A stretch of DNA of 64,000 bases. Source: Aegilops tauschii subsp. strangulata (taxonomy: Eukaryota; Streptophyta; Magnoliopsida; Poales; Poaceae). Positions 42,316 to 53,799 of this stretch are shown here, piece by piece. How positions within the stretch are numbered: position 1 is the stretch's first letter; each line of letters begins with the position of its first letter. The position numbers were made by a program, and so were the translations under genes. The notes beneath the pieces are model-generated. The model saw only the letters and a program-made list of their open reading frames with translations, had not been told where the DNA came from and did no database searches. The DNA lies in assembly GCF_002575655.3 (NCBI RefSeq), contig NC_053041.3:378183054-378247053 (forward strand), read 5' to 3'.

Positions 42316-44594
42316 CAACAAATCGTTTGTATCTTCACAAGCTACTCGGCAAGACGGCATACGAGCTCCTCACCGGTAACAAACCCCAAGTTGGATACTT
42401 TCAAGTATTCGGCTCAAAGTGCTACATTCTTGATAAGCATCGTCATTCTAAATTTGCTCCTAAATCTCATGAAGGTTTGCTAGTTGGTTATGGCTCAAAC
42501 TCTCACACTTACCGTGTCTACAACAGTTTCACCCAAAAGGTTGAAGAGATGGTAGATGTGAAGTTTGATGAATCTAACAGCTCACAAGTAGAGCAATTGC
42601 CAATTGATGTAGGAGACAAAGACCCTTCGGAAGCAATCCAAGACTTGTCTATTGGCAAGATTCGTCCAACGGAGGTGAAGGAGAGTACCTCGTCCGTCCA
42701 AGTGGAAGCTTCCACCTCACGACAAGGTGAACCAAGAGTCGACATGGAAGCATCCACGAGTGGGACACACCAAGATGAAGAAAACGAGGAAGTACACCAA
42801 GATGAACCTCATCAAACTCCCTCTCCACCACGACAAGAGAACGACAACATCAACAATGAAGAAGGCCAAGAAGAAGGACAAGATGAAGAAGATGTTCCAC
42901 CCCGACCAAAGCAAAAGCTCCCACGAGTTCGAGCAAGAGTCGCCAAAGACCATCCCGTCGAGCAAATCTACAATGATATCCAAACCGGGAGAATCACTCG
43001 CTCTAAAACTCGTTTGGCTAATTTTTGTGAACATTATTCATTCATCTCTAGAATTGAACCTATGAAGGTTGAAGAAGCTTTGGAAGATCCGGATTGGATA
43101 AACGCCATGCATGAAGAACTACACAACTTTGAGAGAAACCAAGTGTGGACATTGGTCGAGAAGCCCGACAACAACCACAACATCATTGGTACCAAATGGG
43201 TGTTTCTCAACAAGCAAGATGAAGATGGACAAGTAGTTCGCAACAAAGCACGTCTCGTCGCCCAAGGCTACACTCAAATCGAAGGTGTGGACTATGGTGA
43301 GACATATGCCCCCGTTGCTAGACTTGAGTCCATTCACATCTTACTTGCTTATGCTAATCACCATGATATCACCTTGTACCAAATGGACATTAAAAGTGCT
43401 TCTCTAAATGGTGAGATTGAGGAGGAAGTTTATGTTAAGCAACCTCCCGGCTTTGTCAATCCTAAGAAACCTAATCATGTTTACAAACTTCACAAAGCTC
43501 TTTATGGTCTCAAACAAGCTCCTAGAGCGTGGTATAAATGCTTGACCAAGTTCCTTATTCAAAAAGGCTTTGAAATTGGAAAAATAGAGTCTACTCTTTT
43601 TACTAAAAGGGTTAATGGAGAACTATTTGTGTGCCAAATTTATGTTGATGATATTATATTTGGTTCGACTAACCCTCATTTTAGTGAGAAGTTTGGAAAG
43701 CTAATGTCGGAGAAGTTTGAGATGTCTATGATGAGTGAACTCAAATTCTTTCTTGGTTTGCAAATCAAGCAAACTAAGGAAGGTACCTTTGTTTCTTAAA
43801 CAAAGTACACCAAGGACTTATTCAAGAAGTTCAATATGCAAGAATGCAAAGGTATGAATACACCCATGCCTACTAGTGGACATCTTGATTTGACCAAAGA
43901 TGGTGAACCAGTTGATCAAAAAGTTTACCGCTCTATGATTGGTTCATTGTTATATCTATGTGCCTCTCGTCCCGATATTATGCTAAGTGTGTGCATGTGT
44001 GCATGATATCAAGCGGCCCCTAAAGAATGTCATCTTAAGGCTGTGAAAAGGATAGTGAGATACTTAATACATACACCAAATTTTGGCATTTGGTATCCTA
44101 AGAGGTCTTCTTTTGATCTTGTCGGCTACTCCGATTCGGACTATGCTGGAGACAAGGTTGATAGAAAGTCCACTTCGGGTACTTGTCAATTTCTTGGTAG
44201 ATCTCTTGTGTCTTGGTCCTCCAAGAAACAAAACTCGGTATCCTTATCCACCGTCGAAGCGGAATACATTGCCGCTGGTTCATGTTGTGGTCAATTTCTT
44301 TGGATGACCCAAACTCTTAAAGATTATGGGATATATGTGAAACACGTTCCATTGCTTTGTGACAATGAGAGTGCTATTAAGATTGCTCACAATCCCGTGC
44401 AACATTCTCGAACCAAGCATATTGAAGTTCGTCATCATTTCATTCGAGATCATGTTGCTAAAGGGGACATTGATCTTAAGCATGTTCGTACCGATAAGCA
44501 ATTGGCGGATATATTCAACAAACCACTTTATGAGAAAGTTTTTTGCCGTTTGAGAGGAGAATTGAACATCATTGATGCTTCAAACTTGGAGTAG
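42316..44594 (+). pseudogene. M1 integrase C-terminus, reverse transcriptase and RNase H
   Basis: Continues M1 after the Athila insertion: integrase C-terminal (GKTAYELLTGNKPQ, FGSKCYILDKHRH), an acidic linker, RT (QVWTLVEKPDNNHNIIGTKW, LVAQGYTQIEGVDYGETYAP, MDIKSASLNG where relatives have AFLNG, and YVDDIIFGS at 43641) and RNase H (GYSDSDYAGD, STVEAEYIAA, LLCDNESAI). Two stops lie in the otherwise open frame: TAA at 43797 and TGA at 44004, both explicable as C-to-T changes of CAA and CGA. RNase H from 44043 to TAG at 44594 is otherwise full length. Inactive but recently so. Confidence 0.93.
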
Positions 44595-46500
44595 GAACTC
44601 TATTTGGATACATGCAAGGCATGAGCCTTTGACTAATCCTTGATATTTCTTTCATGATGCTATTTATATGTCTTGGATATACTTGCACCCTTGCATGCTA
44701 TCTAACCCTTGTAGGTACTTGGATGAATCTAAATCCATGAGATTGCAACTCACTCACATCTTGAGCAATCTCTACATCACCAAGTCTCTACGCAATGGTG
44801 GTTGAAAACAAGGAAGCATGAAACTCTTCAAACATATCCTTTGACAAATTCTATATTAAGTTTTATGATTGTCATTTTGGATACACAAGTGCTCTTCCTT
44901 GCAAAACTAACCCATGTAGGTAGATGAACTCAAATTCCAAGTGGTGCTCCCGACTCTTGATGAGCTACATCAACCTTGAGCAACCCACACAAGTTAAACT
45001 ACATGATCAAGATCAACACCACCACCCAAGGTATGTTATTCCATCTTGGAGAAGCTTTACTGCAAGTCATGGGTCAAAGAAACTCAACAAGATGTGAATA
45101 CATCAAGATGCTTAAACGAAAAATGGTAACCCCATTTTGAGCTTAAATGATGAGTATGACCTATGATCAAGTGCCCTCACTTGACTCCTAAGTCAATATA
45201 CTCTAACATAGGTGACTTTGTCGCCGACCAATTCTAGATGAAGTTCTCTTGTGTTTCTCCGTGCTCTTGCATTTGTCTCATGCATATTTGTTTCCCCTTT
45301 CAAAAAAAACTTCATCTAGACTTCCTTTCTTTTTAATTTTTGTTCCGCATTCCCTGCATCCAATTCATTGCAAATCCTTTAGTTAATTCCTTGCAAATCC
45401 TTGTGAGATCTTATTTGCCTAGTGAGCTGAGGTGACAAGTGTTTTCTCTGTGATGAACTCGGTCCCACCGGTCTGTTGCTTTCGGTCCAACCGAATCCTT
45501 TCGGTGCAACTGAAGCACACAACTCGGTGCCCGATTTCACTGCAGAAAAGACAACTTGCCACTTGATCCTGCATTTTTGCTCCAGCTCCACTCGATGATT
45601 CTTGTCCTCTACCAGCATCATCTTCTCTATGCTGCTTTGCTCTGTGTCTCAAGGACCAAACCTATTTTGACTCTCACTCTAGAAGATCCCTTCTTGGAAA
45701 TTGATGTCAAAGGGGGGAGAGAGATCACATCAAAGCTTAATCACTTTGATAGGGGGAGAGAGTTCTTCAACAGGGAGAAAGAGGAATCACATCAAAGGCC
45801 CCATATGCTTGGTGTTCAAGAGGAGAGAAGTCACATGTCTTTAAGAGGGGAAAGACATGATCATATTTGGTTGTTTGCATTTTCTCTGATTTTCTTTGCT
45901 CTGATTTTCTGTTCCCTATCTTCTCCCAGTATCCCATACAAGATTCAGGGGGAGCAAGACATCTAAGGGAAGAAAATCTTTGAATTCATTGCATATCTTT
46001 ACCTTTAGGGACATGTCTATATCCAATAGAGTACTCAGTACTCACTCTCTACATGTCATCCCAGTCTTGGTACTCTTGTGGTTTCTTTTGTTTGCTCTGG
46101 CTAGTAGATATATTTGTGTTATCTAACCTTGTTTACTCAGGTTCATTCCTTCCTAAGCCAACTCAAGACCACAAGGTAAGTATATGCATCACAGTCATGT
46201 GCATGAGGATTTCTTGCTGATGTACATACTGTTTGCAACAAGGACTCATGAGCATGAAGGTACATTTCCTATACTCACATCATTTGCTCTGATGCATATA
46301 GCCAATATACATGTAACACATTGCTTACTCTGTCATGCTTATGCATTCACATGCTCCTATATTCCATATTTACATGATTGCATACATGTAGGGGGAGCCT
46401 ATGCATGTTACATGTCTTTCCAAAGCTTTACTTGTTATTCTCTATATCTTTATCTAAAGCTTTGATGTATGTTGTCATCAATTACCAAAAATGGGGAGAT
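44595..46500 (+). other. M1 3' non-coding region with many polypurine tracts
   Basis: 1.9 kb between RNase H and the 3' LTR, too degenerate for an envelope-like ORF. It contains purine runs such as AAAGGGGGGAGAGAG (45709), ATAGGGGGAGAGAG (45750), AGAGGGGAAAGA (45844), CAGGGGGAGCAAG (45949), TAGGGGGAGCC (46391), and the functional-position tract AAAATGGGGAGAT at 46488-46500. SIRE/Maximus relatives often carry an env-like gene here. A CTCGGT/ACCGAG motif cluster also occurs at 45450-45530. Confidence 0.6.
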
Positions 46501-48147
46501 TGAAAGCACAAGTGCTCCCTGGGTGATTTTGGTAATTAATGTCAACATATCTCTTGTTGGACTAATGCTTTCATTTAGTATGCTTCAGATAAGTTCAACA
46601 ATGGAGTGGCATGGACTAGAGGATGTGGAACCCCTTCGAGATGATAAGGACAAAGGATTGGCTCAAGCTCAAAGCTCAGGACTCTACATTTTTCTTTGTA
46701 GTGATCCAAGATCACATTGAGTCCATAGGGAAGCCAATACTATTAAGAGGGGATGAGGAGTTGCTTAATGGCTTGCTTGCTCAAAGTGCTTACTGATATG
46801 CTCCAAAGCCCTTAACCATTTTCTCACATCCACATATGTCCCAAACCAAAAGTCAAACTCGGCCCCACCGAGTTCTCTTGACATAGCCACTGCCAGAAAC
46901 CCTAATCAATTCAGTCTCACCGATAGGGATCTCGGTATCACTGAGACGGGATTGCAAACTCTCTGTTGCCTATTGCAATAATCTCGGTTTCACCGAGATA
47001 TGCGATCGGTCCCACCGAGTTCGCAATGCAAACTCTCTGTCTCCCTTTCGTAACGTTTCGGTCCAACCGAGATGAGCGAATGGGTCCCACCGAGTTTGCC
47101 TGACCAACTCTCTGGTTAGCTTATTACCAAAATCGGTCCCACCGAGTTTGTGTAATCGGTCTCACCGAGATTACGTTATGCCCTAACCCTAATGAAATCG
47201 GTCCCATCGAGTTGATCATGTCGGTCCCACCGAAAATCCTAACGGTCACATTATGAACCAAATCGGTCCGACCGAGTTTTATAGCTTGGTCCCACCAAGT
47301 TTGGTGATTTGTGTGTAACGGTTAGATTTTGTGTGGAGGCTATATATACCCATCCACACACTCTTCATTCGTGGAGAGAGCCATCAGAACATGCCTACAC
47401 TTCCAACATACATTTTCTGAGAGAGAACCACCTACACTTGTGTTGAGGTCAAGATATTCCATTCCAACTACATAAATCTTGATCTCTAGCCTTCTCGAAG
47501 TTGCTTTCCACTCAAGTCATCTTTCCACCAAATCCAATCCTATGAGAGAGAGTTGAGTGTTGCGGAGACTATCATTTGAAGCACGAGAGCAAGGAGTTCA
47601 TCATCAACACACCATCTATTACCTTTTGGAGAGTGGTGTCTCCTAGATTGGTTAGGTGTCACTTGGGAGCCTCCGTCAAGATTGTGGAGTTGAACAAGGA
47701 GTTTGTAAGGGCAAGGAGATCTCCTACTTCGTGAAGATCTACCCTACTGAGGCAACTCGTTCATGGGCGACGGCCATGGTGGGATAGACAAGGTTGCTTC
47801 TTCGTGGACCCTTCGTGGGTGGAGCCCTTCGTGGACTCGCGCAACCATTACCCTTCGTGGGTTGAAGTCTCCATCAACATGGATGTACGATAGCACCATC
47901 TATCGGAACCACGGATAAAAATCTCCGAGTCTCCAATTGCACACTCCAATCCCATCCCTTTACATTCTTGCAATTTACATGCTTTACTTTCCGCTGCTCA
48001 TATACTCTTATCATGCTTGCTTGATATGTATTGTGAATGTTTAAACATGTGCTAAAACTGCACTTCAACTTAAAGAATAAAAAACTGCCACTTTTCTTGC
48101 TAAGGGTCTATTCACCCCCCTCAAGACACCTCTTCTCGATCCTTTCA
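46501..48147 (+). repeat. 3' LTR of M1 (1647 bp)
   Basis: TGAAAGCACAAGTGCTCCCT to GATCCTTTCA, then GATCC. TATA near 47341-47348. Homologous to 31771-33450 throughout. Confidence 0.95.
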
Positions 48148-48378
48148 GATCCCGTTCATCAAATGACAACACATGTCTATGGTTAGGAAACATAACCATC
48201 TTTCATTAACGTGCTAGTCAAGTAGAGGCATACTAGGGACACTCTGTTTTGTGTATGTATTCACACATGTACTAAGTTTCCGGTAAATACAATTCTAGCA
48301 TGAATAATAAACATTTATCATGATATAAGGAAATATAAATAACAACTTTATTATTGCCTCTAGGGAATATTTCCTTCA
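48148..48378 (-). repeat. 5' LTR of A1, second segment
   Basis: Continues the Angela LTR after the M1 insertion, ending CTAGGGAATATTTCCTTCA, then CATCG. This end is intact, unlike that of the 3' LTR. Confidence 0.92.
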
Positions 48379-48837
48379 CATCGCCGGCTCCGTCGAGGCC
48401 CCGCCCCGCTGCCAACGAGGCCGCGCCACACAGAAAACGAGGAAGAGTAGAACACGGTAGGTCGCCGCCGCTCGGGTCCAAGTAAGGCCACCGCTGCTAC
48501 CCTCGGGTTGAAGCCAAGCTAGGCGGGTTGACCATTGACGGCCGATTAGCTTCTTGGCGGCAACGTGGAGTCGGAGAGCTGTGCTGGAGAACAAGCTTCT
48601 GTTTGGCTCATCCGGACATGGGTGGGTAGCTTCGGTTAATTAATTATACCTCCAGCGCACCCCTTTTTAGTTGAATAATGAAATCTGACATGTTTATATG
48701 AAATTCGACCGTGTATGAATGAATTTATTTCGATTAGTTCGAATTCTTGTATCACTGGCATTGGATGAACATGCAAAACAATACGTACTAGCATTATTCC
48801 CAGGGTGATCACCTCGTTTGCAGCAGTTTCACATGTA

Positions 48838-48994
48838 CTCCCTCCGGTCCTTTTTAGTCTGCATATAAGTTCTGTCTGAAGTCAAAGTATCTCTACTTTG
48901 ACTAATCTTATAGAATAAAGTATGAACATTCACAATGTAAAATCAACTGACTTGAAAGAAATCTAATATGCGAAGTAAAAAGGAACAGAGGGAG
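48838..48994. mobile_element. Stowaway MITE (157 bp)
   Basis: Inverted termini CTCCCTCCGGTCCTTTTTAG and CTAAAAAGG-like GTAAAAAGGAACAGAGGGAG, flanked by TA on both sides (48836-48837, 48995-48996). Inner sequence partly self-complementary (TTTGACT). Tc1/mariner derived. Confidence 0.88.
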
Positions 48995-49186
48995 TACAAA
49001 GAGTTTGAGCAGCTTTTTAGCGTTCCTGTACATTGCAATCAAACACACAGGCCTGGCAATTCATAGAGAACATTCAAAACAATCGATGATTATGCATCTC
49101 AGCGATTCACATGTCAGAGCCAATATTTACTTCACAACTAAAGAATAAAGAAAAATCGATCGATGCTGCTGACAGCAAAGGGCGTC

Positions 49187-49335
49187 CCATTCAAAAATAT
49201 CAAATGCATGTCCTCTTGCTAACATCAATGAGCAAAGACAAGGTTGTCCCATTCCAAAATGTCAAATGTGTGTTGTTTTGCGTACATCAATGAGCAAACT
49301 TTGACAAGGTTTTCCCATTCCAAAATATCAAATGC
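49187..49335. repeat. About 62-bp tandem repeat, 2.4 copies
   Basis: Units begin GTCCCATTCAAAAATATCAA (49187), GTCCCATTCCAAAATGTCAA (about 49247) and TTCCCATTCCAAAATATCAA (about 49313). Each carries ACATCAATGAGCAAA before the next. Confidence 0.75.
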
Positions 49336-49682
49336 CTACAATTGTGGAATGGGCAGGGTTTGCTATCAGTTCGGACATTGGCATGGCACCCTGTGCAGTT
49401 CCACCAAAATCAACCAAATTCGCGCGTAGCTTGTATGATTTCACCTTTATATGTTGCAACGCCTTGAACATATCGGCACCTCCTTTCTTGTGGTGGAAAT
49501 GAATGATTCGATGTATTCATGAACATTTTGTGCAGTTCCCATTGAAATCAAGCTGAGCACCCCTGTTTGCACAAATACAAAAGAAGTGATTAGTATAAAG
49601 CAAACTTTACTATGAATTGACAGTTTAAACATGCAACCTACATGATCCATGCAGAGCACACATTTAAAAAAATGGAACTCAC

Positions 49683-49901
49683 CGGCAGGAATCCTAACAC
49701 AACACTGTATTGGCCATCACAGCAACAAAGATGGAGATCCGTGAGTCCTTCTGAGCTGAAGTTAGTTTGTTCTTGTGGGCAAGAATGTAACCATCCTTCA
49801 ACTGCTCCCTTCTTAAGAGAGAGGCTTGGCTTCTTTATCCTGGCATAAATGGGAACTAGGCACTTCACGTACTCCATATTCTTCTTCAGAGGAGGATGAT
49901 C
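49683..49901 (-). CDS. Candidate internal exon of an uncharacterised gene
   Basis: 219 bp on the minus strand, exactly 73 codons, bounded by a good acceptor (pyrimidine-rich, TTTGCACAACAG) and a canonical donor (CCGGTGAGT). It encodes DHPPLKKNMEYVKCLVPIYA ... GQYSVVLGFLP, basic in the middle and Cys-rich near HLCCCD. I do not recognise the family. The next exon would begin at 49562 after GCAAACAG and add GCSA then a stop (49548-49550). A similar terminal exon (GCSS...) exists at 54625-54648. No upstream coding exon is certain; a promoter-like first exon lies at 52130-52450. Alternative: a non-coding RNA or a pseudogene. Confidence 0.4.
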
Positions 49902-51233
49902 CTGTTGTGCAAAGACAAGAGGACAACTAAATGCTAGCATCCATGTTTGCTCGAAAAAAGGAAAGGAAATATTTAAAACAACACAAATGAAGCACTTCTC
50001 AAGGACAATACCACTTTCTCATGACAGTATCTAAACAGTAGCACAACACCAATAGAGATGACAAAGCTCAATCATATGGATGAAATCTATGGGCAAGTAC
50101 CAACCTTTGTCAGGAGGCTTATTGGGTAGAGCATAGAGATCAGACACTTCTTCGGAACCATATGTTGTTATCTACTATGGTTGCCATGCTTACTATATAG
50201 TCGTCGATTAGTTTAATGTTTCCAACACCTTCTTGTGTAGTTTCACTAAAATATATGTTATCTTCAAAGAAGATCCCTGTTTGCACAAGTAGAGATAATT
50301 ACATATTGCATTAAGAGTGGCATCAAATCAGTTCCAAAACAATTGCTCGTTCTAGCCATAGCAATAAATTAAGATGCTAAACTATATCATTACTTGTGTC
50401 ATCACAGTTCCAGTGCTTCATTACAGCACCGGGAGTTGATTTTTGTTTTTCTTCCGCTTGTTCTTCCCCTTCATCACTTGGTTCAATAACAGACAAGCTT
50501 CGCCTTCAATGCAAGATTTGGCATGTAAATTAGGGAGCACAAGTATGGCACTAAAAAACAACACTAATTTTCTGATGAAAGTGGCAAAATACAGGCCAAC
50601 AGTTGTGAAATATCCTTATCTTTCCTCAATGGGGTATTGCGGTGCACATACAGATTGGAAGTCTTGTCTCCATTTATGCAGTTCACTAAAATCAAGCAAC
50701 ATTACCGTATAAGTAGCACAACATATGGAAGCACACTGCACAATCATGTGAAAGAAGGCTAGTACTGATCTCTCATGACGCGGATTTCAAAAATCTCACA
50801 AGAAGAAGATCTCAAATAAATTTGCCAACACAGATAGGAAGTCAGATCTCCTCTTGTGCGGTTCCACTAAGATCAAGCAATCAAGCAACGTTGTCGGTGT
50901 GACATTTTTGTTGAACTGCACAAAACACTCTTAAAACAAAAGTTTTTTGTGCAGTGCAAAAAAAGGTCACAATAGCAACTAGGTGAAGTAGATAAGCATG
51001 TTTCCAGAGAGGTGCAAAGGAAACAACTAGTGGTCAATAACGGTGGATGACACAGAAGCCAACAAAAAGAAGCATCTGACTTATCTAAATGTGAAAGAAA
51101 GCAAGACAGTAGCATTTATCAAATGGTGGCATTGATTCATATTAACAGAGAGATTATATTAACAATAAAATTCGTTAAACATGTAATTTGCTTTTAACTG
51201 TGGCATTGCTTCAATTTTCCAGCGGCGTTATTA

Positions 51234-51577
51234 GAGGGTGTTTGTTTACAGGGACTTTTTGGTGTAGGGACTATAAAAAGTCCCTTTTAGTCCCATCTAA
51301 ACCAAACAGGAGGGACTTTTATGGACTAAAAGTGGGCATTTGGGACTAAAGAAAGAAGACCCTAAGGGAGAGCTTTATGTGACTTTTCTCAACAGTTGCC
51401 CCTGCCCCGCATCACACCTTATCTCTATTATTTCATTACTAGGGGTAAAATGGTCTTTTAGCATGTCATTTAATAACCTCTAGTCCATGTTTAGTCCCTG
51501 GAACCAAGCAGGTAGGGACTAGGGACTTTTTAGTTGGGACTAAAAAAAGTCCTAGGACTTTTTAACCAAGCAGGGCC
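51234..51577. mobile_element. Harbinger-type MITE (344 bp)
   Basis: TTA duplicated at 51231-51233 and 51578-51580. Imperfect inverted termini GAGGGTGTTTGTTTACAGGG and the complement of AACCAAGCAGGGCC, with repeated GGGACTTTTT/AAAAAGTCC motifs inside. TTA target and the GGGCCTGTTTGGTT-like end fit PIF/Harbinger MITEs. Confidence 0.85.
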
Positions 51578-51894
51578 TTAGATTAACAACAGCTAAAGAG
51601 TTGCACGGGACAGTGGACGCACCAGCACCATGTGCATCTACCGATGTATAAAGGGGTGATGCATAGTCTGTTGCAACAAATAACGAACAACCAAGGAGCA
51701 TATTTGTGTTGGTCCTAGTTTATTTATCTTTAGACACCTTTCCCTATGTGAGGGCAGCAAATCTAGTCCTGCTCAAACTCTACAGCCTTGTCCCCCAAAC
51801 CAAAAAGATCAGTTTGTTACAGATGTGCATACTGTGTTTGTCATTGTTTTCACTTTTCGACCAACGTAGATGCTGGATAGCTAGTCTGTACTAC

Positions 51895-52050
51895 TTTCCC
51901 CCTTCCTTTCCTCTTTGAACCACGTCCTAGATTCATGCTATACAACTTTCCCCACTACTTCCCCCCTTCCTTTCCTCTTTGAACCACGTCCTATATTCAT
52001 GCTATACAACTTTCCCCACTACTTTCCTATTTGATCCAACACCTAGATTC
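51895..52050. repeat. 64-bp tandem repeat, 2.4 copies
   Basis: CCTTCCTTTCCTCTTTGAAC at 51901 recurs at 51965; both units run to CAACTTTCCCCACTACTT. A third, diverged partial unit follows (ACTTTCCTATTTGATCCAAC, 52021). Only one or two differences between the first two. Confidence 0.9.
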
Positions 52051-52129
52051 GAGTGCAGAAGCGGAAAAATCCCACATGCCGCTAGAGCAATGCATGTGGA
52101 ATAAGTAAATTATAACTTAAAGTTCTCGG

Positions 52130-52450
52130 GGTGTGGCTCAGTGGGCGGCCGGAGGCCGATCTGCCCACACTATGTACGGCAGCAAGGAAGAAGGGGTCAG
52201 AGGCCCTGCCGTGCTGCCGCTTTGTGAAAGAGAACAGCTGCGCCGGTAGTGGATTCCCTCCCTCACCGATGGCGATAGCGTTAAGCCTCCTTCCCTTCCC
52301 GGTGGACAGATCATGCCGGCTCTTTGACCAACAGTGAGGGGGGGGAGAGAGAGCGAGAGAGGCCAACGAAGTCTTGTTTAGATCTAGAGAGGGTGAGGGA
52401 GTGTGAAGAGAGCAACTACAAGAGTTGAGGCTCCAACGTGTATATATATA
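52130..52450 (-). promoter_or_regulatory. Promoter and first-exon-like segment, copy 1
   Basis: Minus strand: TATATATATA at about 52438-52447, then GTTGCTCTCTTCACACTC, then a coding-like stretch LNAIAIGEGGNPLPAQ. The same order is found at 54937-55150 (copy 2: AVAIADGENPLSAR). The similarity indicates a duplicated gene 5' end. A CT-rich leader and C-homopolymer lie at 52335-52350. Confidence 0.4.
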
Positions 52451-52784
52451 GTGGAGAGAGAGTATGAAGAGTGCAAACCCTAGAAAACAAGCGCTGAGGC
52501 TGCAGTGTATATACATGGAGTGGTTTTCTTTTTCTCTCCATAAAAATCTTTTAAAATTGTGCATGAAGCGAAACTCTTTGTTTAACGTAGTGAAGAAAAA
52601 TACTAGGGGCAATGCTAATACATGAAGAAAATTTAACGCTCGAAGGAGTCAACTCGCAATTAACGCTGCACGCTTCCCGGTCGCGCTTACTAATGTTCAC
52701 ATGTGGTACACGACCCTCCGAAGTGAACAACAACTGAACCACACACGGTCAAAATATCGGAAAGGTGGGCTGTACCATCCTCCA

Positions 52785-53092
52785 ATTTTAAATATTTTGG
52801 GCACTTGTATTCGACCTAAGTCAGTGTTCCACCATATGTACTAAGGGTTACAACGGGTGCTAAGAAACTAGGGCGTATTGAGAGTAATTGCCATGGTGTT
52901 TATTTGTAGGGTCACTTGCAAATTGTGAAACTCTATTCTCCTCTTATTTAGTGGATGAGGCAAATCTTTTGCCTCTGTTTCGGAAAAATAAATGAGAAAT
53001 TCAATTTTAATTATTTAGTTTGTACACTTTGCTCTCTTCAAATAATTTTGGGCACTTGTATTCGACCTAAGTCAGTGTGCCACCGTATCTCG
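52785..53092. repeat. Direct duplication of about 47 bp, 250 bp apart
   Basis: TTTTGGGCACTTGTATTCGA followed by CCTAAGTCAGTG, at about 52794 and 53046, with two mismatches in the flank. The second copy ends at the Stowaway MITE at 53098. The intervening DNA has no gene. Confidence 0.8.
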
Positions 53093-53097
53093 TACTA

Positions 53098-53501
53098 CTC
53101 CCTCCGTCTAGGTGTAAGTCACGTTAGAAGGTGCAGTGGGACCAAGGTGCAAGCAGATTGGAGGAGAAGGAGAAACTTGACCGGTCCTTCCTCCAATCAA
53201 AGCCCTGATTTGTGTCTCTAAACGCAACAATTAATCACAACAATTAAGAGATGTTGTTTTAGCTACCATGCAGGGCAACGTATTAACTCGCATGCAAGCC
53301 GACTTTAATTTCTTGACTGATCAACACGTAGTTGCGCTCCATGCATTGGGTTTCCGGGGGAGATAACAAGGCAGAGTAAGTAACAACACTCGCTAGCAAC
53401 GAGGCTAGGAGGGGATTGAGATGCGAAGTTAATGGATGACGCCCAAACATTTTGGGAATATTTGATTTTCGTAAGATGACTTAACACCTAGACGGAGGGA
53501 G
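53098..53501. mobile_element. Stowaway-like MITE (404 bp)
   Basis: Perfect inverted termini CTCCCTCCGTCTAGGTGT and ACACCTAGACGGAGGGAG, extended by AAGTCA/TGACTT, with TA on both sides (53096-53097, 53502-53503). Longer than usual Stowaway; no ORF inside. Confidence 0.88.
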
Positions 53502-53624
53502 TACTACTCCTCAGTCCAGGTTTGATGGAATATTCGTCACCTCTTCTCTTCTTGTACGTACTCCATTTGTATCTCACTTCATGTGGCTTCGCACTCGCAC
53601 GATATTCCTATTCTATGAATCTAT

Positions 53625-53670
53625 GTGTGTGTGTGTGCGTGTGTGTGTGTTTAACAGCGTGTGTGTGTTA
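53625..53670. repeat. (GT)n microsatellite
   Basis: Two runs of GT/GTGC dinucleotides separated by TTTAACAGC. Confidence 0.85.
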
Positions 53671-53799
53671 GAGAGAGCGACACATCGTCCTACTCCTACG
53701 GAGAGATGGTGTGTAGTGTACGATTTAGCCGCGAGAGTCGGTGCATCCTCTCGTTTCCGGGCGTCCGGTCAGAACAGCTGCCATGCCCGCTCCTAACCA

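Larger units (their letters stand above)
31771..48147 (+). mobile_element. Maximus/SIRE-like Copia element M1 with nested Athila-like insertion
   Basis: Plus-oriented. 5' LTR 31771-33450, primer-binding site 33453-33464, gag-protease-integrase 33506-35156, RT-RNase H 42316-44594, a 1.9 kb non-coding 3' region, polypurine tract, 3' LTR 46501-48147. Flanked by GATCC (31766-31770 and 48148-48152). A 7.15 kb Athila-like element interrupts integrase. Without it M1 is about 9.2 kb. Few inactivating changes, so it is younger than A1. Confidence 0.95.
23467..48378 (-). mobile_element. Angela/BARE-type Copia element A1 with nested insertions
   Basis: Minus-oriented. 3' LTR 23467-25186, decayed coding region 25559-29080, leader 29081-30240, primer-binding site 30241-30259, 5' LTR 30261-31770 plus 48148-48378. 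Flanked by CATCG at 23462-23466 and 48379-48383. A Maximus-like Copia sits inside the 5' LTR. Gene order gag, protease, integrase, RT is Copia. Without its insertion the element is about 8.5 kb, normal for Angela. Confidence 0.95.

Noticed and set aside
45556..45966. Possible envelope-like gene in M1
   Set aside because: Only 136 codons, composed largely of polypurine tracts; no signal peptide or transmembrane plus coiled-coil arrangement beyond one hydrophobic run, so not called.
52082..52612. 176-codon minus-strand ORF
   Set aside because: It starts upstream of the TATA-like element and reads through the promoter; only the short segment similar to copy 2 is considered meaningful.
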